Shown here: one piece after another, positions 25,110-36,067 of the stretch
Layout: each line of letters starts with the position of its first letter
How positions within the stretch are numbered: position 1 is the first letter of the stretch
Assembly (NCBI GenBank): GCA_907163375.1
Contig: CAJQUW010008711.1
Coordinates: 62,001 to 126,000, forward strand
Length of the DNA: 64,000 bases
Origin: Prostheceraeus crozeri
Taxonomy: Eukaryota; Platyhelminthes; Polycladida; Euryleptidae
Direction of reading: 5' to 3'
Notes under the pieces: model-generated
What the model was told of the DNA's origin: nothing
The model's database searches: none
The model's input: the letters and a program-made list of their open reading frames with translations, nothing else
Position numbers and translations under genes: made by a program

Positions 25110-25470
25110 GAGAATTCGTGTCCCTTTGATTGCGTGATTGGCCAAGCACGCATAGTACATGAAGCTACTCGTATTAGGGAACACACGAGCTACATTTGTC
25201 ACATTGAAGACTGAACATTTGTCAAGTGACTTGGACATATCTTTGATTCAATTTTCCTCCGCGATAAATTCGTCATATGAAAATATTATTCACACCGTTC
25301 GACTCCTCATGATGTTAATTTCCTTACTGTGTACGTTCAATGTGGTGTCAATGTTCTCGTTCATCAGAATCCAGACTTGAACTTGAATTACGTTCAGTGG
25401 AATATTGAATTTCATGCCCCTCGTGTCAAGTTCTGACCGAGACAATCAGCATTGAGGAATGTCATCCCCG
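25110..25470 (+). repeat. Dispersed repeat, uninterrupted copy
   Basis: This stretch matches 43226-43285 joined to 44915-45226. Shared blocks include GCGTGATTGGC, CACATTGAAGACTG, GAAAATATTATTCACA and CAATCAGCATT / CCATCAGCATT. At the junction, the 57 bases starting at the ATTGGC of 25137 align without a gap to the second copy once the Harbinger element and one TAA are removed. It is therefore the empty-site paralogue of that insertion. The repeat's own identity is unknown. Confidence 0.75.
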
Positions 25471-26014
25471 ACATTCCATTTATTTCTTTGAACATGATTG
25501 TTGCGATGCAATCCAATGATGGTTGTTTCACGTACGGTACCCAGAAATTTAGATGTGTGTAACAGGTAAAATAAAGGAGAACTAAGTATATGGAGAGACA
25601 TTAAAGAAAAATGTAAATTTCAAATAGATTTCACCTACTACAAAATAATGATTATTTCTATCTGTGTTAGTGTAGGGGTGATTCGGCAGTCACTATCGCA
25701 AGTGTGCGCAGGTCCCTTCAATGACACATTTAGAAATAGTGATTGAGCATGTTCCTAATCATATGTTAGCTTGTAGGCGGCATCTTCTAGTCATCCGCCT
25801 CTGCACGATCTCTTTTGAAACCAGAATATAAGTTTGTTTGAAAATATTATTTTTTTACAATCTTTGAAATCTTCCACAGCTCAGTAACATAAATGTGTTC
25901 TTGGGCTGCTTTGCACAAATTAATCTTGTCGATATCTCTTTGTAGTCATAAGTACTTTGAGTATAGGCCTACATGTAGATAGTTTTACATTCTAATTACC
26001 AATCATATCTTAGA
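25471..26014. other. No gene recognised
   Basis: AT-rich DNA without recognisable coding or repeat structure. Confidence 0.55.
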
Positions 26015-26075
26015 ATTTTTAAGGAGGCAGTTATTTTAGAGGGGCGCAAAATATAGAGGGGGCGCTAATTAACTA
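26015..26075 (+). repeat. GGCGTTTATTTTAGAGGGGCG-type repeat, copy 1
   Basis: GTTATTTTAGAGGGGCGCAAAATAT followed by a GGGGGCGCTAATTA block matches 28707-28766 in the same orientation. Such GCGCCCCTCTA words occur near the ends of pogo-type elements in marine invertebrates as I recall. The direct, not inverted, orientation means the two are not simply the two ends of one element. Confidence 0.5.
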
Positions 26076-26429
26076 ACACCATTGCAATGTCATTTTTTAG
26101 TTTCTCTCAATACTCACATTTTCCTAATTATACATGTACAGTAGTACCCTTTCTATCAGATTAGTGATATTTCAAAATCGATTACCGGTAATATTCCTAT
26201 TTTGCTATCTACATGAAGCACCATTCATTGAAATATGACCTTTCCCGTACTTGTATATCAAAAATAAAACTATCGAAATTCCAAAAAAACTTACATTGAG
26301 TGTATTTATCATCAATAAATCAGAATCTGAGTGACAAATGCTTTCACCAGATGAACTTACCAAATTTTGTATATCAATGGGAGTTTGGATGGTCTTTGCA
26401 AGCTTCACAGAATCAATTTCGATATCCAG

Positions 26430-27836
26430 CTCCTTGATTGCGTGAATTTGGCTGTCATCTGATCCATCTAAGCTGGATGTCAGCCCACATACAACAAAAG
26501 ATTTCTTTATGAGATCGTTGCGGAGACTATTCCATGCATTGACTACCCATTCGCACAATAAGCGTTTCGTCGGTGCTCGCGGATTTCCGGCAGCTGTCTT
26601 GTTGTACTCCTTGCAGCCAGTATCTTGCACCCAGTCTTCATATAATGACGCATAGGCTTGCTTCCAGGAGACATCTGGGCCTGAAGCACGCTGGTGCAAT
26701 CACCGGGTATCATCACAACATCCGTTTGCATTTTCTTTAAGCTCGACTTCACAGCAGCGGTCTTGTGGTCCCGATGATGCGCATCCCAAGCCAACAAGCG
26801 CCTTCCAAACGCTAACGTTCCCCAACATTTGGATAGCTATTCAATAGTTGTCTTCTCGTTCATCCAGCCATTTTCTGACATGACGATGATGGCGTCTTTG
26901 AAGTTGCTAAGTTCATTAGGCAATCGCTTACCCTTTAACACGATGAAAGGAGGCAGGCAGTTCCTTTCCGTCTCCAAGTGCTGCTTTTTGGTATCCGGTA
27001 GAGAACAGCTTCCATGCTCTGGATCCCAATTCTTGGTATTCCCAACTGGGTCGATCCAAACGGGTGTCTCATCAGCTGCTCCCACAGAATTAGACAGGTC
27101 GTCTCTTCTTCCGTTTGACTAGAAGGGAAACATTGGAACATGTAACGTAAATGAAATGGCACAATCTGCTGACATAATATCATAGCAATCGAACGATGAG
27201 CAGCCAGTTCAACATTAAACACCCCAAATTGTGCGAGGTTTCAGTGACTGTTATCAACTGTTATCAGTCACACAGCGAAGAGACAGACGATGTCAAGTTC
27301 TACAGAGAAGTTTGTGAACGTTTTATCGTCCGCCTGTTATCTTTTTTAATAATGATCGGAAGGGCCAACATGATCGAGAAAGCTTTTGCGCAATGATCTG
27401 AATTCTTCGAATCTGAAGGAGTCGTGGCGATCGGAGCATTTTGAAGGAATCCACAACAATCCGCAAGTGACGCACGACTATTTTTCCTATCTGTGCAAGG
27501 TATTAAAAATTTCTTTTTGCCCACTTATTAAGTTCCTGCATGTGCCATCTGTTTGAATCAGTTTGCACTTCTAGCAAAGTGATACGATTAAACAATCTAA
27601 TTCTGTGGCTGCTCCAATCGAGTTTATGCGGTAACCACAATTCTTTCGTAGGCCTTCAACGAACAGCAGGTAGCTATTGTCTTCTGTTTGATGTCGTCAA
27701 GCAACTTCTGTGCTACGGACGTCCGACGACGCAAGCTTAAGTGGTTCCTCTTGAGGAAACCGCTTAACCAGCCAACACTCGCTGAGAAAGACAGGTCACG
27801 TTTTTTATCGTCTGGTGTATTCTCAAGTAGCAGCAA
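26430..27836 (-). pseudogene. Decayed pogo/Tigger-type transposase
   Basis: Read on the minus strand, the blocks come in the right order for a pogo-family (CENP-B-like) transposase. At 27836-27624 is the CENP-B-type helix-turn-helix piece, with GWLSGFLKRNHLSLRRRTS. At 27085-26837 the DDE core begins with DETPVW (first Asp), then LPPFIVLKGKR and NGWMNEKTT. A TAG then replaces the Trp that should follow, and the frame goes on with LSKCWGTLAFGRRLLAWDAHH (second Asp). At about 26700 the expected third Asp block (SVLQPLDV in relatives) reads SVLQAQMSP, so the catalytic residue is gone, and a frameshift follows. At 26660-26430 the C-terminal block has LLCEWVVNAWNSL and LDGSDDSQIH. The part between helix-turn-helix and core is scrambled. 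Confidence 0.8.
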
Positions 27837-27861
27837 CCGCTGTCAGTAACAGCGGTTGCTG
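27831..27861. repeat. Perfect 13-bp hairpin
   Basis: CAGCAACCGCTGT and ACAGCGGTTGCTG are exact inverted copies separated by five bases (CAGTA). The stem is GC-rich in an AT-rich setting and lies at the upstream edge of the pogo-type transposase remnant. Confidence 0.75.
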
Positions 27862-27934
27862 TTGTTATAAACAAACCAGGAAGGTAACGTCATAATGCGT
27901 GCTGAAAGCTTTACTTGCCCTTGACATGATCATG

Positions 27935-28080
27935 AAGGGTGTGCTTCGCTGGTCTTGGTGATCTTCATGCCGCGTTAGCAGTTCGAAGACTGGGTTCGAT
28001 TCCCAGCCGGCAAGCCAATTTTCATGGTGGTGCCAAGAGCGGGGCGCATTGAAATATCATTTCGACCTCGTGAAAGCCGG
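27935..28080 (+). repeat. tRNA-like sequence, probably a SINE head
   Basis: GCTTCGCTGGTCTTGGTGA resembles a pol III A box in a D arm. GGGTTCGATTCCC (about 27992-28004) is a good B box in a perfect T arm (CTGGG, seven-base loop, CCCAG). The 5' acceptor strand that should pair with CCGGCA is missing and the anticodon arm does not fold properly, so this is not a working tRNA gene. Confidence 0.5.
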
Positions 28081-28690
28081 AGGCATCAAATCATTAGATA
28101 TTCTCAAGTAGTTCTAGAGCTTTCATTTGGATCATTTTCCGCTAACTTATAAGCTGTGGGATCTTTGTTCCGATATCCAATCACTTAATGCTTCATCCAA
28201 TTTATCTTACTTAAACGGTCGCCCAGCTCCCTGTAATAGTTTAACTTTCCCACCGTTCTTAATTGATCTTAGTTTGTTTCCATCTGACACCATTCACGCA
28301 CTCGCATTACAGTGACATTGTGCACTCGTCCCGCATTCTTCTTTCATGTCTTCGTGGCTGTCAGAATTACTACTAGCTTCTCGTCAACTGTGTGCGCCTT
28401 CTTTTGTCGAAGCATGTTGATACCCGGTGACTGCAAAATGAAGCTGTTCGTCCTATGAACACTCTGCTTATACTGTACAAGTGCTGCAAACCGATCTACC
28501 AATAATAGCGAGTTCGTGAATCACCTGATTGTTTCCTTGAGTCTTTGACCTTGTAAAATCGACTGATAGCGTACCGGTTGTGATTTCCCTCACTCGGTGA
28601 ATGTGAGACTGAGATGGTTATTCATGGCACGTGAGCGATTTTACGCTGTGATCGTTTGATTTTGAAATAATACGGTGGGCCGTTTATTAG
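28081..28690. other. No gene recognised
   Basis: Likely the body and flank of the SINE-like and pogo-type remnants. No reading frame or paired repeat ends were identified. Confidence 0.4.
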
Positions 28691-28699
28691 CATAAGCAA

Positions 28700-28770
28700 A
28701 TTTCGGAGAGGCGTTTATTTTAGAGGGGCGTTAAATTTCGAGTGGGCGCTTAATATAAAATTTACGGTAT
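28700..28770 (+). repeat. GGCGTTTATTTTAGAGGGGCG-type repeat, copy 2
   Basis: GGCGTTTATTTTAGAGGGGCG, then GAGTGGGCGCTTAATA, then AAATTTACGGTA. It matches 26015-26075 in direct orientation. The ending TTTACGGTA could be a true element end with a TA duplication. Confidence 0.5.
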
Positions 28771-31700
28771 CTTGATTGAATTAGGCCAGTGTGAGCGATG
28801 AGAGGGCTTTAATTCTCTACAAAAGCAATAGTTATGAAAAATGTCACCCTAAAATAGTCTTTTGTGATGCAGCCCTGATTTTCTATTACATGTAGACTGC
28901 AAAGACAATTTTATTCTCGCACTTATTGGAATTAGTGGTTGTATATAACCATAGTGACAATTGTCTATCGTAAAGGCCCTTGCTACCAAAAAACATGCGC
29001 GAGGGGTAGGAAAAGCATAAAAATGTGGAGCCTCCATAAATAAGATTTTTATAAGTAACTTTGTCTGACCAGTAATTGTCTATAGACTATTGAATTATCT
29101 ACTGAATGTATTAAGTAAATTGTGTAGTATAAACGTGTAGTATAAACATATAAACATTTTATATAACAGTATAAAGCATGCTGTTCATGATGTATACAAC
29201 GTTGATCGCAATTCTGAAGAAGTCCGACATCATGCGACCAGTCTTTGATTGATTATGACAACTGAATCTAACTTGCTCACAACAGATTTTATATCGCATC
29301 ATAAATTCTGAATATTGTAACCAGAATGTTGCGTAGTAGAAAGTCCTGATTTTCTACAACAAAATGAGAAGATATTATTGAATTTCATTTACTGACAGTT
29401 GGGTTCATGAGCTGCGAGCCAGACGGGTGGTCCATAAAAATCCGAGGAAATGTCATAGAGAAGAAACATTCGACTCTGGCTATAGTCAAATAACTCATTC
29501 AAATTTGGAATTTGCAGACAAATCTTCACATATAGGACGATATTCTAAATAGCATCCTCTATAATGGCATAAAATTGAAAATTTTCAAATTTCCAGCTTT
29601 TTTATATCTACAGTATGAACACTTTGATAGTCAAATGACGTATAGAATACATGAATTCGTATTTACTTATATACTTTCAGTATACTTTTGACTTAAGTAA
29701 TAAAATTTTATACTGAAAATGTGAAACTTGTCGGACTTGCATTATATATGTACGTTTACCTGCATGTGTACCACTGAATAATTTATGCATCCATTACAGA
29801 AACATAAACGAAGTACGACATTTAATTTGTGCTTCCGTATATAATGATGTACTACCCTATAGTGGAAATCATAACATTTTTTGTAGTAAATTAGAAAGTG
29901 AAATCACCGCAGCTTTAGTCAGACATACACAATAAACAGTAGCAATAAAAGATTAAAGTATTTTTGCCAATTTTCAGCAGTCAATTAGTGCAGCAGTTTT
30001 AAAGAATTAATAATGCGATTATGAACATAGCATTTGATAATAAATCCATATTATCAAAAACACAATCGTGTTCAACATCGAGCCCTGAAAATACGACGAC
30101 CTGATCCTAATTAGCTGTCTGAAATGGAACGAAATGATTTAAATAAACTTTTTCAAAATAGTTTGTCGTCAAATGCTTTTTTTGATATTTCACAGCTACA
30201 GCAGCTGTGACTATAGTTTTTGTGACTGACTTTTAGTTTCTACTATTTTGGTTACTAATCCACATTTTATCAAATTTGGCCCATGGAACATTGGACATTT
30301 CAGCTTCTTTGCAGGTACTTTTTGAAGATCGAGAATTTTTGTCATTTTCGTACAATTAAGCATCTATAATCAGTGGCATACAATAATTGGCATATGAAAA
30401 ATGACAACAACACCTTGAACACTACTGACAATAGGCTTGTGCTAAAAGTAGCATGAGGATGCCAAGTATAAAATGGACAGATTCTCATGCCTAATAATAT
30501 TCTTGATGCATCTGTTTATTTGGATGTCTAGTTGCTGTATTTATTTATTTCTGCTCAATATATATATGAAATTCTAGCAGATTTGAAGTAATTTGCATAT
30601 GATTCAAAAATCTCTATTTGACTTGTATTCAACACTTTTAACGATCCCAATGAAATCACGCATGCTTCAAACATCGTCGTAGGGCATTTTCAAGCGATGA
30701 CTGATCAAAGCATACATGTATTACTTACCAAAGTCATCAACATCAACCACCAATTTATGTTAAAAAAATCTAGTACTCGGAGAAAATATTGAATTCAAAT
30801 TTCAAACTGGTACTTATATTAACAAGACGACCGAGCAGGATCACCATTGGAACGAGCATGCAGCAATTATGCACATCAGTTTTGGGACGGTGCAATCATA
30901 GGAACATCATAAATCAGAGATGGAGGAGCTTCAGCCTTCAGGAGACCAACCTCGTTTTTCTGATCTTTAAATAACCCACGTTAAATAAGGTTGAGCCACA
31001 TAATAAGGCAGGTCGTCTCTTCTTCTGTAGCCGACAGAGAATACCACGACTCCGGCTTGAAGCTTTATATGTACAACGAATTGCGAGAAAAAGTGATATT
31101 TGCATATTTAAAGGACAGCCGAAACTAATGCAAGTGCATCATCGTTGTAGGCTATCATTGTAGACCTCCCAAAACCTGGTGGCCTTCATCTCCTCTCACT
31201 ACATAGTCTACTGCGAATCATATATTTGGATATTAAAGGAGATCACGAGCTTCCCTGTCACGGCCATCGCGTAGCGGGTGCTCATAAAGCTCCGGTAACT
31301 CGGATATCGGGTGCACGCACAGCACTGATTAGCATACATGTATCAAAATGAAGAATAGTTTTCGTCCTTCACTAGAAAGCTATCACTGATTTTATTTAGG
31401 AAAGAGCATCGAAGAAATAATCCAAAAAATGTGTCCAAAAAGTTCTGATGCGAACTTATTGGATTTCGAGTTGTAGAACTAATGAAAAGCAAATATTTAT
31501 CATTCTGCTCTGTGTTATCTTAAAGAACATTGGAAAAATGAATCAACTGATCGACCTTCAATAAAATTGCTGTTAAATTGTACCAGGAGCATATTTTGAA
31601 TGTGTTTACAAGGGAAGTAATCTGCACCGAAAAACAAGCCAACAATCCAAACATATCTGAATCTGAATATATTTTGAAACTTTGTTCGTGGTAGTCAAAT

Positions 31701-31841
31701 ATTTGTTTTAACCGGAAGTGATGGACAGTCAACATTGCGCATTTAGAAAACAGTACAAGCCAACATTTACGACGTTGAACTGCTTCGCAGTTATAAATGT
31801 AACGAAATTGGATTTAAGGAATATTTTATTTGCAAAAGGAA

Positions 31842-31882
31842 TAATCAAATATTGAGTTGCGTCCTCAGTTGAATGTAGAAAC
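31842..31882 (+). repeat. Short dispersed repeat, copy 1
   Basis: AATCAAATATTGAGTTGCGT followed by CCTCAGTTGAA matches 34840-34882 (CAATTAAATATTGAGTTGTA followed by TCCTCAGTTGAA) in the same orientation. Both are followed by an adenine-rich GAAAC context. The family is unknown. Confidence 0.45.
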
Positions 31883-34839
31883 ATTCTTGAATAGCCACCA
31901 TTTCATCCAATATCAGGAATTATCATCATGCCTAGTTCACATTTTTCACCTTCAACACAACTGCCTCTTCAATACGCAGAAATCTTCAATGTAAATTTGT
32001 GATGGTTGGCATAATAGTCCTAGGTTTGTTTTCTCGGATATTGCGGATTTATACTATTTTATGATGCTGTAAATGCCCAGAGAAATTAACTTGATATAGG
32101 CGTACTGAAAACGTGTCTCGGATATTTTACTTCGGAAGTGTAATGAAAAAAATGAAACTGCCGTCATATTTGTAATCAGAATGAAAACAGATCGCACAAA
32201 ACAAATCTGATCGCTCTTCACTTTTCATGCTTTTTTTCTCTCTGAGACTGGCATTGCACTTTTATACATAAATAAAACAACTGATGCATGTGATTAAGTT
32301 TTATATTACACTATCACCACAGAGCTCATCGAAAATCAGCGATAAACACTTAGGCGCCTTTCTCATGAAAGGATGATAATTCGATTCTCTTCATGGTTGG
32401 AATTGTTCTCAAAACACAGGAATAATCAATTATATATCCAATTCTTCAATATATGGTTGCCTAGTCCTCTGATGATTGAATCTGTCTTGTTCATATAATG
32501 AATTTGTATTTAGACTGTACAGGAAACACGTAGACAGATTGCAATTTCCAACCTTTGCGGATTTGATGAGCGATCAGATTACAGGAAACAACGTATTTTG
32601 GAGGGAATAATAAGTGCGCAGTGTATTTTTGGATAGCTTTCAGTTCACCGGCCAAGGGTGCAGACAGGTGCGACCAGCACACAGGTTCACTTGTCTGCAG
32701 ATCTTCTCGAGGCCTATTTTAAGAAGCAACCACGAATTTAGTGAATTGAACTTCCATATTAAACATGCTATTTCATAAAAAGTCTATATTCTCAAACGCT
32801 TCTTGTAATCGATTTATGTAAGCGATAATACACCCGACTTTCGTCCGTGGCTTAAGATGCGTTCAGACAGCAGCAAGAGAGATGAGAGACCTTACCAAAA
32901 GAGTCGCTGTGAAACTTACTGATTTTTCAAAACTGCTGCTATTATGCAATATCCCATATAGAAGTCATCCATTAACAATTATCAATTAACTGCATTGCTC
33001 AATAAAGTACCTAATCATGTATTTGTTGCTCAGTTGTTTATATATTTCGAAAGCATTAAATTAATTCATGTATTCCAGACGGCAGAGACAGCTTCAAGAC
33101 ACTGTTTATGATAATGATAATAATGAAATCCTTTATTCACCAATACAACGAGCGGTATGGTATTCAAAAGAAATGCACTTCAACTAAACCTGGCGAACTT
33201 TACAAACGAGTTATTGTAAGATGACAACTTTCTTTGAAAACACAATAGCTTTCTCTGATACCTGGTCCTGCTAAGTAGGACACACAATGAAAAAGTTGGC
33301 AAGTAGATGACTTCCTGAATTGTTCGCAGCTCATTTATGCCACCAAATAAAGATGATGACTCTGATAATTTCAACTGTTTATGCTTTCCATCATTGTTTC
33401 CACACCAAAATTTCAATGAAATAGTAAATATTCAAGCAATCTGAACTTTTGTTTCAATGTAACCAAAAACTAAAACATACTTTCATCTGATAGCGTTTTG
33501 ATCACGCATTCTTTATTAATTTCAGCAAACAAAAAGTTGATTTTCTTTACGTGTGGAATTGTTTGCTTACGAACAAGTTTTTGAAAAGTCAACTGCGAGC
33601 ACATGGGCACATTGAGCCAATGCAGATCGGCACTTTGAACATAGTTCATATTGCCCGACTTCACCTCTCATATTTTCCTTCATCGAGAGAACTAAGTGAT
33701 TGATAATTAGTTTTGACGTGATGCCATGAGATTGATTATCTAGAATCATTTGAGCATTTATCATTTGCATTTGTACGCTGTTTCCGTGAGCAAGACGCAG
33801 AGCAGCAAGCGAAGAATTAAGCAAGACCAACTGCCATAATTCTATATTTTACATATATCGTCGAATTGCGACAACTCTCACGAAAAAATTTGCTGGAGTC
33901 AATAAGATAATAACTCTTCATATTCTGTTGATGGCTGATAAAGAGTGATGCGTGCCAATCAAAGGAAGAAAATAATTATTCAGGGGAGCCACAAGAAGAG
34001 TCATCCCCCAAGTTAATTGCGTTAAAGATCAAAAAGACAAGCAAATTAATTATAAGTAGTTAAGCAAAGTCAGTCAATACTAGAAAATATGTGGCAAAAC
34101 TTACTGGGCCTGTTGATATCGACTAGTAGGTCAAGGAATTCAACATGGAGCTTTGTACAGAATGTCTAAAATTTTTCGATGTACATAAAACCCTTAAATT
34201 GATACAAATCAGTGAATTCAATCAACATTATGTAGTTTAATTTCACCGGAATTTCCCTTGCTGATCAAACAAGCTGAATTGCTAATACTTCTTGTTTTGC
34301 TTTTTTGGGCATATCTTACTCGTGCCTCACTAATAGACCTAAGCGCTGATTGATTCAATCACAATGCTGTGCATGAATGCATCTAGCATTAATACTCTTA
34401 CCAACGCTCTACTACAATGAATAATGTTGTTCTGATGGACTTTTGAACATCAGCCTTCTAAGACTTCTGATGGACGCTGAACATTTTTCTTTCAGAAATT
34501 TGCATGCATTTTTCAAATCAAACATACCATCATTTTTGCCAATAAAAACCAAACATGTGGATTTTGTTGATATGATTTTGTTAGTTCATGAACTGAAGCT
34601 ATAGATCTGATACATGAAATCTTATAAAGTATAATAGAAGAGTAACGAAATATAGGCGGCTCAATGTGCCCTACACATGGAGCACATTGAGTCACTTTGT
34701 CAAGAATTTCAAATTTGCAATTAGATTAGCAAGTTACTGAAATTTCGACGGGCATTCATTAAATATTTCAACATACTACTGGTAAATCGCCTAATTTAGT
34801 GAATCTGAAATGCTGTTTTCTTGTAGACATGATGTAATA

Positions 34840-34882
34840 ACAATTAAATATTGAGTTGTATCCTCAGTTGAAAAATGGAAAC
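34840..34882 (+). repeat. Short dispersed repeat, copy 2
   Basis: Second copy of the element at 31842-31882, about 3 kb downstream and in the same orientation. Confidence 0.45.
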
Positions 34883-35400
34883 ACACCTGATTTTCAGACA
34901 TGATTCAGGTTGCATTACATTGTGTTTACAGAAGAATTTCAAATTCAACTTGTAAGGAAATAAAGGAAGAAACTTCATCCAGCGTTTAATTGATATAAAC
35001 GAGTGAATAAAAAGTCACATAAACGTCCGAAGGCTTACAGATAACTTTGCATGCCATGAACTTTTTATCTGAGTTTGATTTTGGATTTTGGATTATCTGA
35101 ACTATTGAAAAAGTTCAAGAACATGTTCATTGCGCCCACCTTCCCCTATGAGCTAAGTTGCAAAACGTCTTGAAGCATACACAATCAGTATTTTGGCGAA
35201 CAACCCTACGCTGTTATTTGTATTCGTAGAAAACATCAATGCACGTCTATTAACTCACTGTTTACACGTGAGCGAGAAAACAACTCATCAATCCCATGGT
35301 CGTGTTTGCACGTCGGCGTTGGATAAGCGATTTCTTTCCATCTGAATTCTATTCACACCTCTTCGCTTCGTCAGCATGGCAGTGACTTGAGATTTCACAC

Positions 35401-35408
35401 TGACGTCA
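35401..35408. promoter_or_regulatory. Perfect CRE palindrome
   Basis: TGACGTCA is the consensus site for CREB/ATF factors. The surrounding 300 bases are richer in CpG than most of the window. No gene start was found next to it, so a role is speculative. Confidence 0.25.
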
Positions 35409-35574
35409 TAACCAGCTGTCTACAACGCAAAAATCGCAAACAACACACAAAGTCGCAAGTAATCTACAAACATGTGCTTCAAATGCAATGGGACCCTCTG
35501 TGTACATTCCTGCTTCGAAGATAATCATACGAAAGCAAATCTCACCGCATAGATATTAAGTGTGAAACAAAGGT

Positions 35575-35680
35575 GTACGAAGCCGATCCGAAATAAACCC
35601 GTACCAGACCCAAATTCGGACCGGGTTTACGAATTTGTTTCGTATTCGGGTTGATTGTAAAATATTGGCACTTTATTTTC
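35575..35680 (+). repeat. Dispersed repeat left of mariner 2
   Basis: GCCGATCCGAAATAAACCCG and TATTGGCACTTTATT occur here. CTCGATCCGACCCGAA and the same TATTGGCACTTTATT occur at 37560-37705. Both GC-rich blocks have the same orientation, so these look like two rearranged copies of one old repeat on either side of the mariner. Confidence 0.4.
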
Positions 35681-36067
35681 AGGTTAAGAATGCATAATAC
35701 GTCTATAGAAAAATACTCTTATAGAATATTTTATAGAATAATACTCTAGAAATGTATATAAATGTGCTTATGCATTGTTGACTTCCTCTCTAGATGCTCG
35801 TTTTGGACTACATAAATATATTTCATAAATAAGTATGTGTGCAAAATCTATGCATGTACATGTACGCTATGCATTTACTTATCATAGCAGGTTGAATAAA
35901 TGTATCATCAATCGCATATCTATGACCAACTGCATGCATTTCTTGTTTTATGAAACTACAGCTTAACTTTAAGTGTACGGGTGCCCTAATGTTTTAAAAA
36001 AAGTTGTTATGTGATGAAGCATGAGACTATATTGCAATATCAGGAAGCGATAATAATAATAATAATG

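Noticed and set aside
26829-27122. Plus-strand 97-codon frame
   Set aside because: Antisense of the pogo-type catalytic core.
27935-28015. Functional tRNA gene
   Set aside because: Good T arm and B box, but no matching 5' acceptor strand and no proper anticodon arm.
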